A stretch of 9,393 bases of DNA, taken from assembly GCA_903928275.1 (NCBI GenBank), contig CAIYQJ010000296.1:1-9393 (forward strand), read 5' to 3'. The translations under genes were made by a program, and so were the position numbers. The DNA comes from an uncultured Chloroflexota bacterium (GTDB lineage: Bacteria > Chloroflexota > Limnocylindria > Limnocylindrales > CSP1-4). Under the pieces are notes generated by a model. It was not told the origin of the DNA. It saw nothing but the letters and a program-made list of their open reading frames with translations, and did no database searches. Below, in pieces: positions 1 to 6,233 of the stretch; within the stretch, counting starts at the first letter, position 1, and each line of letters begins with the position of its first letter.

Positions 1-2
1 CG

Positions 3-128
3 ACTCCGCCCCCGGCGTCCACGCCGACTCCGCCCCCGGCGTCCACGCCCACGCCGCCCCCGGCGTCCACGCCCACGCCGCCCCCGGCGTCCACGCCCAC
101 GCCGCCCCCGGCGTCCACGCCCACGCCG
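3..128 (+). repeat. 24-bp in-frame tandem repeat encoding TPTPPPAS
   Basis: A 24-bp unit (eight codons, reading T-P-T-P-P-P-A-S) repeats from the window edge: a partial unit at 3-20, then full units at 21-44, 45-68, 69-92 and 93-116, and a decaying start of a sixth at 117-128. The units at 45, 69 and 93 are identical; the one at 21 differs at synonymous positions (ccgact against cccacg). The array probably continues upstream. A length that is a multiple of three keeps the frame when copy number changes. It encodes a proline-rich, probably extended stalk ahead of the membrane domain. Confidence 0.9.
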
Positions 129-944
129 GCACCCACCGCCCCGCCGTCGGTGCCTCCATCTGCGCACCCGCTCTCGTCGCCCGCCGTCAGCGCGCCGCCG
201 GCGTCGTCGCCGTCCGCCGCTCCCGTCCTGTCGCCCCCGGCCCCCTCCACCGGTCCGACCCCGATGCCGACGCCCGAGCCCAGCCCGTCGCCAGCGTCGA
301 GCCCCTCGCCGAACGGTGCCGTCGCCGGAGTGATCGGCACCCCGCGCGTGCCCCCGCCGAGCGGAGGATCGGGTCCAGGCGACCTGCTGACGGCGTTCGC
401 GGCGTCCATCCCGGGCCCGCACGGCCTTGACCTCGATCCGAACGTGATCCTGACGAACCTCGGCCTCACGGCCTTCTTCGTCTTCCTGTTCGCTCTCACG
501 TCGGAGGTCTTCAACAGCACGCTCGACGAGAACCGCGAGGAGATCTCCGCGTGGTGGGCCCGGATGATGGCCGGGCCGCTGCGGATCCTCAGGCCGGTCG
601 CGTTCGCAGACGCGGGCCTCGGGCGGCTCTCCGAGTCGGGCCGGGTGGGCGGCATCCTCTACGCCCTGGTGGTCATGCTCCTCGTCGGCTTCATCTACGG
701 CTTCCTCAGCCCCGACTTCGGGTTCAACGAGAAGAGCCTTCTTCTGGTTGTCGCGTTCATGGTCGGGATCGGGTTCATCACGTACCTTGTCGCGGGGGCG
801 ACGACCTTCCTCGCGCGTCGTCGGCACGGCGCCAAGGCGAGCGTCCGCATCTACGGTACGGCTGTCATCGTCTCGATCATCGCGGTCATCTTCTCCCGTC
901 TCCTCTCGCTGACGCCGGGCCTCGTCTATGGCTTCGTCGCATAG
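3..944 (+). CDS. FGLLP-type membrane protein, 5'-truncated, N-terminal half ending at an in-frame TAG
   Basis: The frame is open from the window edge, so the true start lies upstream; a GTG at 150 is only an internal candidate. The first ~130 codons are a low-complexity Pro/Thr/Ser/Ala stalk that begins with TPTPPPAS repeats. Four hydrophobic segments follow, encoded at about 447-512, 651-710, 738-812 and 852-935. Between the first two is a soluble stretch with FNSTLDENREEI and WWARMMAGPLR. This arrangement, together with the F-x-x-L-P-L-R-F motif found downstream of the stop, resembles FGLLP-motif membrane proteins, whose function is unknown; I infer a cell-envelope protein with an exposed stalk. 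TAG at 942-944 ends the frame just after the fourth segment (GLVYGFVA). The same frame continues with membrane segments to 1454, so this is most likely half of one interrupted gene. No RBS-preceded new start lies near the stop. Confidence 0.75.
   Translation, partial: TPPPASTPTPPPASTPTPPPASTPTPPPASTPTPPPASTPTPAPTAPPSVPPSAHPLSSPAVSAPPASSPSAAPVLSPPAPSTGPTPMPTPEPSPSPASSPSPNGAVAGVIGTPRVPPPSGGSGPGDLLTAFAASIPGPHGLDLDPNVILTNLGLTAFFVFLFALTSEVFNSTLDENREEISAWWARMMAGPLRILRPVAFADAGLGRLSESGRVGGILYALVVMLLVGFIYGFLSPDFGFNEKSLLLVVAFMVGIGFITYLVAGATTFLARRRHGAKASVRIYGTAVIVSIIAVIFSRLLSLTPGLVYGFVA
942..944 (+). other. In-frame amber codon inside the membrane-protein gene
   Basis: TAG falls between GLVYGFVA and ALILTPLALAKRDE in one uninterrupted frame that runs from position 3 to the TGA at 1452-1454. 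There is no shift of frame across it. Downstream codons keep the same GC3-rich usage and encode further membrane segments, including one directly after the stop. The next ATG in frame is at 1077, and no ATG, GTG or TTG lies between in that frame. A point mutation from a sense codon (CAG, GAG, AAG, TGG, TCG, TTG or a Tyr codon), a sequencing or assembly error, or programmed readthrough would each explain it. Confidence 0.85.
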
Positions 945-1076
945 GCGCTCATCCTCACGCCGCTGGCCCTCGCGAAGCGCGACGAGGCGCTCCTCGTCCT
1001 CATCCCGGCGGGGCTCCTGCTCGCTGCGAGCCTGGCCGCGTTCGTTCTGCTCGGGCCCGCAAGCGACTCCGCGCAG

Positions 1077-1454
1077 ATGGAGGCGCTGTCTCCATCGTTC
1101 TTGCAGACGATCCTCGCCATCGTCTTCATCGCTGGGCTCGAGAGCCTGGTGTTCACGATGCTTCCACTGAGATTCATGCACGGAGCGGTCGTCATGAAGT
1201 GGAGCAAGGTCGCCTGGGCGCTCGTGTTCGGCGGTGCCGTCTTCCTGTGGTGGCAGCTCCTCCTGAACCGGGACCAGGAATATGTCAACTCATTCAGGCA
1301 GTCGAGCGTCCAGGTCGTCGTCGCGGGTCTCATCGTCTTCATGGGGGTGACCGGTGTGACGTGGCTCTTCTTCCGGTTCCACGTGAAGGAAGAGGACGCG
1401 GCGGAGCTCGAGCTCGCCCATGCGGCTGGGGAAGGCGAGGCGATCGAGCTGTGA
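1077..1454 (+). CDS. FGLLP-type membrane protein, C-terminal half (continuation after the TAG)
   Basis: This is the same reading frame as the upstream half; if translated on its own, its first usable start is the ATG at 1077 (125 residues). The coding signal really begins at 945, with a hydrophobic segment (ALILTPLALAKRDE, then a run of Leu/Ala/Val) that an ATG-1077 product would lack. Within the 125 residues I see three membrane segments at about 11-30, 44-63 and 79-100. The motif F26-T-M-L-P-L-R-F33 (encoded near 1152-1175) matches the F-x-x-L-P-x-x-F signature that gives the FGLLP family its name. The C-terminus is acidic (KEEDAAELEL). No good Shine-Dalgarno sequence precedes 1077, which argues that this is the tail of the interrupted gene and not an independent gene. 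The peroxidase gene on the other strand ends 84 bp away. Confidence 0.6.
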   Translation: MEALSPSFLQTILAIVFIAGLESLVFTMLPLRFMHGAVVMKWSKVAWALVFGGAVFLWWQLLLNRDQEYVNSFRQSSVQVVVAGLIVFMGVTGVTWLFFRFHVKEEDAAELELAHAAGEGEAIEL

Positions 1455-1538
1455 CGGTCGCGTAGTCCCTGCTGCGGGTACGCCATTCGCGCTGCCGGCG
1501 GGACCAGGCGCGCGGTCGGTGATGCTCCGGGATCGCGC

Positions 1539-2549
1539 TCAGCCGCCTGCGGTGCGTCGGGAGCCGGCGAGCCGGTAGACGGATCCGCGGAACCGGAGCA
1601 CCGGGTCGTCCGACAGGTCGACGCCGTCCGGTACGAGCGTCGGATCGAACACGAGGCTCGACTCCAGCGTCGACGAGTCGGTGTGAGCGCCGGTCACGCT
1701 GAGCGCTCCACCCACCACGATCTTCCGGTCCTCCGGCCACGCCCGGGAGGGATCATCAGTGCGGTCGTCGGCGGCCGCCATCTGGAAGGCGAGCGTGAAG
1801 CCGACCGGCCCGGCGGCGAGGCGATCGCGCAGCTCGTCGAGCAGGAACCGCGGGGTGATACCGGCCGGCGGCGGCTTGGGCAGGTCGACCTCGCCAGCGT
1901 CGGGGATCCAACGGTACCGGTAGGCGCTCCGGCGACCGTCGGCGGCGACCAGGATGTACGCGTCGATGCCGTCATACCGAGTCGTGGCGTAGCTGGCCTG
2001 GACGCGACGAGCGCCGAACTCACGCATGGAGGCGCGGCTCTCCGGGTGGCGTGCGAGCAATCCGGCGAATCCGGCCACCTGGCCCGGAACCCGGAGGGCC
2101 CGTCGCACAGGCGATGCGGTCGGTTCGGCCACGCCAAGGACCTCGACGAGCTCGACGAACCCCTCGGGATTCCGGCTCGCGAAGACGCGGAACGTCGCGG
2201 CGACCAGGTCATGGACGGGCTGCTGCCCGTCGCCCAGGAAGCGCACTGCCATCCCCCGGACACCCGGCTCCGTGTCTGGCGCTCCGGGGTCGGACGATCC
2301 GTTGGAGAACCGCACCAGGACCTCTGTCGGCGTCGTGGTGAGGTGCGGCGCGCGCGTGAGGGAGGCAAGGGTCCCGGACGGGGTGAACGTCCCGCGGAAC
2401 ACCGAACCGCGGGCGTGCAGCCGGCGGTAGCCGGGCCGGGGACCGTGGGTCGCAGTCTCGATCCTGTCGAGTGCCTGGGCGGCCGTCATGCCTCGCGCGG
2501 TACGCGCGTCGTGGTCCGGAGACCGCCCCTGATCGTCGCTCTCCGACAT
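1539..2549 (-). CDS. Catalase-related haem peroxidase
   Basis: This 336-residue protein has the catalase core in short form, as in SrpA-like catalase-related peroxidases, and lacks the extra C-terminal region of full catalases (about 480 residues or more). The distal haem motif is YRRLHARGSVFRGTF, with His45 as the likely catalytic His. The VRFSNGSSDP and GMAVRF strands (79-88 and 99-104) follow, then ATFRVFASRNP (118-128) and YDGIDAYIL...YRYRWIPDAGE (192-220), typical of this family. The proximal haem ligand is probably Tyr325 in RGSVYRLAGSRR, with Arg321 four residues before it as in catalase R-x-x-x-Y. The expected role is use of H2O2 or organic peroxides. No signal peptide is visible, so it is probably cytoplasmic. 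The ATG at 2549 was chosen because the frame's extension to 2897 would overlap the hydrolase gene by 250 nt and is compositionally an antisense-type shadow; GGGGGCGAG precedes the ATG. It is the last gene of the minus-strand run. Confidence 0.82.
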   Translation of the reverse strand: MSESDDQGRSPDHDARTARGMTAAQALDRIETATHGPRPGYRRLHARGSVFRGTFTPSGTLASLTRAPHLTTTPTEVLVRFSNGSSDPGAPDTEPGVRGMAVRFLGDGQQPVHDLVAATFRVFASRNPEGFVELVEVLGVAEPTASPVRRALRVPGQVAGFAGLLARHPESRASMREFGARRVQASYATTRYDGIDAYILVAADGRRSAYRYRWIPDAGEVDLPKPPPAGITPRFLLDELRDRLAAGPVGFTLAFQMAAADDRTDDPSRAWPEDRKIVVGGALSVTGAHTDSSTLESSLVFDPTLVPDGVDLSDDPVLRFRGSVYRLAGSRRTAGG

Positions 2550-2602
2550 CTCGCCCCCGGTGCTCCTCGGTTCGTCTCCTTCCCCCGGCGTGGGCGGGTC
2601 GA

Positions 2603-2620
2603 CCGGCGCCCCGGCGCCGG
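2603..2620. repeat. GC-rich inverted repeat between the hydrolase and peroxidase genes
   Basis: CCGGCGCC, a 2-nt centre and GGCGCCGG form a perfect 8-bp inverted repeat within the 98-nt gap. In RNA a 6-7 bp stem with a small loop would form. No T-run follows on either strand, so it is not a standard intrinsic terminator. It could slow or partly end transcription, or protect the 3' end of the hydrolase message; this is inference. Confidence 0.4.
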
Positions 2621-2647
2621 CCTCCGAGCCCGCAGGGGCGGCGGCGG

Positions 2648-3547
2648 TCAGGACGGCCGCAGGTATCGATCGAGCCACTCGACCGACGCATCGGCAGACT
2701 GCGTGACCCACGGCTCCCTCACGTAGAGATCCGTGTGAAGGCAGTCGAGGACAACGATCTTCCTGGGCTCGCCGGCCCGCTCGAACAGCTCCCGGACCGC
2801 GGCTGGTGGGATGATGTCGCGCTCGCCGTGGATCATGAGCAGCGGGGTGGGCGAGATCAGCGGCACGGCCTCGGCCGAGCGATCCGCGATGAGCCACTCC
2901 ACTGACTCGAGCGTCAGCCGGTTGTCGTAGGTGGGCGCGTACGTCCGCATCGCGTCGGTGTAGAAGTCGTATGCCTCCGGGAAGGCCATCAGGCCACCCT
3001 CCCCGGGCATCGACACGGCGGGCATGTATGTCGCCGCCTCGCCGGTCGCGAACCGGCGGTCGCGGTCGGCGTTGAGCATCGAGAGGAAGCCCTGCAGGCC
3101 TGGCCGGCCCATCATCTGCTCGAGGGTGTTGAGGCCCGTGGCGACGGACACCACGGCCTTGACGCGACGGTCGTACGCCCCGGCATGCAGCATGTGAACG
3201 CCGCCGATCGAGATCCCCCAGCCGCCGATGCGCTCCGGGTCGACCTCGGGCTGTGCGCGCAGCCAGGTCACCGCGTTGCGAACGTCCTCCTGCTGGTCAT
3301 GCGGGACGAGATGATTCCGGGGCTCACCAGCGCTCGCGCCGAACCGCCGGTAGTCGAACGCAAGCGCCGCGAAGCCGGCGGCCGCGAACCTCTCTGCGTA
3401 GTGGGGGAGGGTGATCTCCTTGACGGCACTGATCGCATTCGCGAGGACGACCGCCGGTGCCTTCTGCCCGGCCCCGAGACCGTCGGGGACGTACAGCCAA
3501 CCGCTGCACGCTTCGCCCTGGCTGAAGAACGTGACGTCCCGTCGCAT
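2648..3547 (-). CDS. Alpha/beta hydrolase
   Basis: This 299-residue protein has a complete alpha/beta-hydrolase fold. The nucleophile elbow is G-W-G-I-S113-I-G-G; the acid is probably Asp244 in MIHGERDIIPP, and the base His271 in LDCLHTDLY. The oxyanion-side strand is at 31-40 (PAVVLANAIS), and FDYRRFGAS at 64-72 is typical of the family of small esterase- or peptidase-S15-like hydrolases. A lid-like insertion lies between about 140 and 215. It would cleave an ester, thioester or activated C-C bond; the substrate is unknown. No signal peptide is seen. The start ATG at 3547 has an AGGAGG (3553-3558) 5 nt upstream. A perfect 8-bp hairpin lies just before this RBS. It follows the VOC gene by 90 nt and precedes the peroxidase gene by 98 nt. 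Confidence 0.88.
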   Translation of the reverse strand: MRRDVTFFSQGEACSGWLYVPDGLGAGQKAPAVVLANAISAVKEITLPHYAERFAAAGFAALAFDYRRFGASAGEPRNHLVPHDQQEDVRNAVTWLRAQPEVDPERIGGWGISIGGVHMLHAGAYDRRVKAVVSVATGLNTLEQMMGRPGLQGFLSMLNADRDRRFATGEAATYMPAVSMPGEGGLMAFPEAYDFYTDAMRTYAPTYDNRLTLESVEWLIADRSAEAVPLISPTPLLMIHGERDIIPPAAVRELFERAGEPRKIVVLDCLHTDLYVREPWVTQSADASVEWLDRYLRPS

Positions 3548-3565
3548 GGCTGCCTCCTGTGAGTC

Positions 3566-3584
3566 CGGTCGGCCTGGCCGACCG
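3566..3584. repeat. 8-bp perfect hairpin ahead of the hydrolase RBS
   Basis: CGGTCGGC, loop CTG and GCCGACCG make an 8-bp stem with a 3-nt loop. Read on the minus strand, it ends 7 nt before the AGGAGG of the hydrolase gene. There is no U-tract after it. It could be an RNA stabiliser or processing element, an operator-like palindrome, or a factor influencing ribosome access. Its role is inferred from position only. Confidence 0.45.
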
Positions 3585-3630
3585 CCGGGTCGGCGGCCGG
3601 GTCAAGGCCTCTCCGCGGGTCCCGTCCGGG

Positions 3631-3653
3631 CCCGCCGTCAGGCGGACGGCGGG
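3631..3653. repeat. 8-bp perfect hairpin spanning the VOC stop codon
   Basis: CCCGCCGT (3631-3638), a 7-nt loop and ACGGCGGG (3646-3653) form a perfect inverted repeat over the last codons and the TGA of the VOC gene. Read on the minus strand, it is followed by GC-rich sequence and not by a U-tract. It is a candidate intercistronic structure lying about 50 nt upstream of the hairpin at 3566-3584. Confidence 0.4.
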
Positions 3654-4069
3654 TCTTCCTCGTCCGCGAATCCCTGGCTGATCTCCACGATGTTCCCGTC
3701 GGGATCGGCGATCCAGACGGTCCGCCAGCCCGGGATGAACGCGTCGAAGTCCATCGGACCGGCGGTGATGACGGCGTCGACGCCCATGGCCGCGAGCTTC
3801 GCATCCACGTCGTCCACCTTGAACGCGAGATGCCGCCACCCCGGGTACTCCGGCCCGGCCCCCGTCGGGGCCGGCGCCGGATCCGACTGCGTCGCCCTGA
3901 AGAGCTCCAGGTAGATCGACCCCGACTTGATGAACACGATCCTCTCGTCGCCGAGCAGCACGAGCCGGGCGCGTCGGAATCCGAAGTGCCGCGTGTAGAA
4001 CTGCTCCGTCACGTCCGGATCCCGGCACTCGAGACCGATGTGGTGGACCGCCTCAACCGCCACAGCCAA
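3638..4069 (-). CDS. VOC-superfamily (glyoxalase/dioxygenase-fold) protein
   Basis: This 143-residue protein has two beta-alpha-beta-beta-beta modules. Likely metal ligands are His10 (VHHIGLECRDP), Glu55 (IYLELF), His80 (GWRHLAFKVDD) and Glu129 (GNIVEIS), which is the usual H/E-H/E set. C-terminal ADPDGNIVEI is a hallmark of glyoxalase-I-like and extradiol-dioxygenase-like proteins. The reaction cannot be assigned: glyoxalase, isomerase/epimerase, ring cleavage and ligand binding all occur in this superfamily. The frame opens with TTG at 4069, 5 nt after AAGGAGG (4075-4081). A GTG two codons on (4063, 11 nt from the same site) is an alternative start, and either keeps all motifs. It lies 30 nt downstream of the DJ-1 gene, so it is probably in the same transcript. 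Confidence 0.85.
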   Translation of the reverse strand: MAVAVEAVHHIGLECRDPDVTEQFYTRHFGFRRARLVLLGDERIVFIKSGSIYLELFRATQSDPAPAPTGAGPEYPGWRHLAFKVDDVDAKLAAMGVDAVITAGPMDFDAFIPGWRTVWIADPDGNIVEISQGFADEEDPPSA

Positions 4070-4074
4070 ACCCC

Positions 4075-4081
4075 CCTCCTT
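4075..4081 (-). promoter_or_regulatory. Strong Shine-Dalgarno site for the VOC gene
   Basis: The minus strand reads AAGGAGG followed by GGGGT and TTG. It supports a non-ATG start for the VOC gene, since no ATG occurs nearby in that frame. The spacing is 5 nt to TTG (4069) or 11 nt to GTG (4063), so the start remains ambiguous by two codons. Confidence 0.7.
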
Positions 4082-4099
4082 CGTCGACCGAGGCGCGGG

Positions 4100-4693
4100 T
4101 CACCCGCGGGCGCCCGCGCCGTCGTCCGCTGCCGCGAGCCTGTCGATGATCGCCCGCGCGAACAGGTGGCAGTGGCCGCCGGTCCGCGCGGTGATCAGGT
4201 CGCGGTCGATGACCACGTCCTGGTCGACGTAGACCGCGCCCATGTTGCGTACGTCGCCGAGAAGGTTGTTGTGGGCGACGACCGGCCGGCCGCGGACGAG
4301 CTCCGGCAGCGGCGACACGAGCCACATGCCGTGGCAGATGATCCCCTTCACGATCGTGGGCTCCGCGAAGGCGCGCCGCAGGAACTCCGTCGCGGGTGGG
4401 AGCTTTGCGACGTCCTCCGTGTACCGGAGCCTGTCCGAGACGATCGCAGACGGCACGATGATCGCCGCGTAGCTCCGCAGCTCCTCGTCGCTCATCCCTT
4501 CGAACGACTCGCTCACCTCGAACGGCACCTTGTACTCGTGGCCGTGGAAGGTGATCCGCTCCTGGCCCCAGAGGCGCGTGAGCCAGTGCAGCTCGATGCC
4601 TTCCTCCGGGAAGCGGTGCTTGTAGTAGAAGATCTCGTCCTCGTAGAAGTCGCTCTCCATGAGGATGCCGACCTTCTTGCCGGCCAGGCTCAT
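4100..4693 (-). CDS. DJ-1/PfpI-family protein (class I glutamine amidotransferase-like)
   Basis: This 197-residue protein begins MSLAGKKVGILMESDFYEDE, as expected for the first strand of the flavodoxin-like fold with an acidic residue near position 17-20. The nucleophile elbow is V-K-G-I-I-C120-H121-G, and the C-terminal block NLLGDVRNMGAVYVDQDVV, followed by ITARTGGHCHLFARAIID, matches PfpI-type proteins. Known family members include deglycases/glyoxalases, proteases, isocyanide hydratases and chaperones, so the activity here is open. An insertion (about 41-75, rich in charged residues) before the AAIIVPSA strand makes it longer than PfpI (about 166 residues). Its ATG overlaps the GMC stop by one base (TGATG), implying translational coupling. 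It precedes the VOC gene by 30 nt, and this adjacency suggests linked handling of an aldehyde or dicarbonyl product. Confidence 0.85.
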   Translation of the reverse strand: MSLAGKKVGILMESDFYEDEIFYYKHRFPEEGIELHWLTRLWGQERITFHGHEYKVPFEVSESFEGMSDEELRSYAAIIVPSAIVSDRLRYTEDVAKLPPATEFLRRAFAEPTIVKGIICHGMWLVSPLPELVRGRPVVAHNNLLGDVRNMGAVYVDQDVVIDRDLITARTGGHCHLFARAIIDRLAAADDGAGARG

Positions 4694-6231
4694 CAGGCCA
4701 GGCCCGCCGCAGCCGCGCCATTGCGCAGGACCTCCGACACGCGCTCGGCGATCATGAGGATCCCCGAGTGGCAGTTGCCGGACGGGACGATGGGCATGAC
4801 GCTCGCGTCGGCGACGCGGAGCCCCGCCACGCCGCGGACCCGCAGCTGCGGGTCGACCACGGACAGGTCGTCCGTGCCCATCTTGCAGGACCCCGACTGG
4901 TGGTGGTACGAGTCGGCGGTCCTCCGGATGAAGGCTCGCAGCTCGTCGTCCGTCTGGGGGTCGTCGTCGGGCAGGACCTCGGCCCCGACCCACGGCGCGA
5001 ACGCGCTCGTCCCGAAGATCTCGCGGGAGATCTTCACGGCCTTGACCAGGAGGTCCATGTCGGCGGGGTCGCCGAGGTAGTTGGGGTTGATGAGCGGGTA
5101 GGCGGTGGGGTCTGCGCTCGCGAGACGGATCCAGCCGCGAGACCGGGGCCGGACCACGCCGGGCAGGATGCTCACGGAGTTCGGATGCCCCTGGCCGACG
5201 ATGATGTTGAACGGGACGTGGACGAACGCGATCTGGATGTCGGGGCCTGTCTGTGCCGGGTCCGATCGCAGGAAGAGCGCGGCTTCCGAGAGATTCTGCG
5301 TGCCGGGTGGCACCGTCTGGGTGCACTCGCGGATGATCCCCGTGAGCACGTGGTTGTGGAAGTTCCTGCCGACGCCGGGCAGGTCCACGATCGGGTCGAT
5401 CCCCGCCGCCCGGAGCTCGTCCGGTGCCCCGATCCCCGAGAGCATGAGGAGCTTCGGCGATTCGATCGCACCCGCGGTGACGACCACCTCGCCCGTGGCA
5501 CGCGCCGCGACCGGCACGCCGTCCTGGAGGTACTCGACGCCCGTGCACCGGCCGTCCTCGATGACGAGCCGGGACGCGAGGGCGTTCGTCCGGAACGTGA
5601 GGTTCGGGCGCACGAGGGCCGGGTCGAGGTAGGCTCGGAGCGAGCTCACGCGACGGCCGTCCACCGCGTTGATGTGATGCCAGCCGGCGCCTTCCATCTG
5701 CGGGCCGTTGAAGTCGTCCGTCCCCGGGTAGCCGAGCTCGCGGCACGCCTCGATGAACGCGCGCGACGTCGGGTTGGGGTCGTGGAGACCGGCGTTGCGG
5801 AGCGGGATGGGCCCGCCCTTGCCGGCCCACGGGCTCGTGTCGTCCTCCTGGTCCTCGTGACGCTTGAAGTACGGGAGGCACTCGTCGTAGGACCACCCCG
5901 GGGCCCCGCCCTCGACCCACGCGTCGTAGTCCGACCGGTGGCCGCGGATGTGCATGAGGATGTAGAGGTTGCTCGTCCCGCCCGGCAGCTTCCCGCGCGG
6001 CTCGTACGTCTTGCGACCGTCGAGGGCGGACTGCGGCTCGCTCCAGTACCGCCAGTCGATGTCGGACCCGAGGAGCGTGTACCAGAGGTTCGCCCTGTCC
6101 ACGTTCTCCGGGATCGTGGGTCCGCCGGCCTCGAGGAGGAGGACCCTCGTCGTCGGATCCTCGGTCAGGCGGTTCGCGACGACGCAGCCGGCCGACCCGG
6201 CGCCGACGACGATGAAATCGTATTCGTCCAT
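4693..6231 (-). CDS. GMC-family FAD-dependent oxidoreductase (choline dehydrogenase-like)
   Basis: This 512-residue protein is full length for the family. The FAD-binding Rossmann motif is VVGAGSAGCVVANRL (8-22), with Glu34 in LLLEAGG likely holding the ribose. GMC signature 1 is RGKLPGGTSNLYILMHIRG (79-97), and signature 2 is TAGAIESPKLLMLSGIG (252-268). Near the C-terminus YHHQSGSCKMG (442-452) places His444 at the catalytic base. LRVADASVMPIVPSGNCHSG (471-490) places His488 where the second catalytic His or Asn sits. It should oxidise an alcohol, aldehyde or sugar; oxidase or dehydrogenase use cannot be told apart. There is no signal peptide and it is probably cytoplasmic. The ATG at 6231 lies 2 nt after the TGA of the SnoaL gene, with no clear RBS, so reinitiation is likely. 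Its stop overlaps the DJ-1 start. Confidence 0.93.
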   Translation of the reverse strand: MDEYDFIVVGAGSAGCVVANRLTEDPTTRVLLLEAGGPTIPENVDRANLWYTLLGSDIDWRYWSEPQSALDGRKTYEPRGKLPGGTSNLYILMHIRGHRSDYDAWVEGGAPGWSYDECLPYFKRHEDQEDDTSPWAGKGGPIPLRNAGLHDPNPTSRAFIEACRELGYPGTDDFNGPQMEGAGWHHINAVDGRRVSSLRAYLDPALVRPNLTFRTNALASRLVIEDGRCTGVEYLQDGVPVAARATGEVVVTAGAIESPKLLMLSGIGAPDELRAAGIDPIVDLPGVGRNFHNHVLTGIIRECTQTVPPGTQNLSEAALFLRSDPAQTGPDIQIAFVHVPFNIIVGQGHPNSVSILPGVVRPRSRGWIRLASADPTAYPLINPNYLGDPADMDLLVKAVKISREIFGTSAFAPWVGAEVLPDDDPQTDDELRAFIRRTADSYHHQSGSCKMGTDDLSVVDPQLRVRGVAGLRVADASVMPIVPSGNCHSGILMIAERVSEVLRNGAAAAGLA

Positions 6232-6233
6232 CT

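Noticed and set aside
3..128. Repeat array as a CRISPR or regulatory iteron array
   Set aside because: The units are contiguous without spacers and continue an open frame as TPTPPPAS, so it is a coding repeat.
551..1465. 304-codon plus-strand frame that bridges the TAG in another reading frame
   Set aside because: Its translation is Arg/Pro/His-rich with no membrane segments, unlike the frame around it. It does not rescue the interrupted gene.
1461..1482. Possible bidirectional terminator between the convergent genes
   Set aside because: CGTA and CCC can pair with GGG and TACG only with a 2-nt bulge, and no T-run follows on either strand. Too weak to annotate.
926..1486. 186-codon minus-strand frame antisense to the membrane gene
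   Set aside because: It is Ser/Thr/Arg-rich with no motif, and mirrors the hydrophobic codons of the plus-strand gene.
1683..2726. 347-codon plus-strand frame opposite the peroxidase gene
   Set aside because: The minus strand holds catalase motifs in full here; the plus frame has only Arg/Gly/Asp-rich composition.
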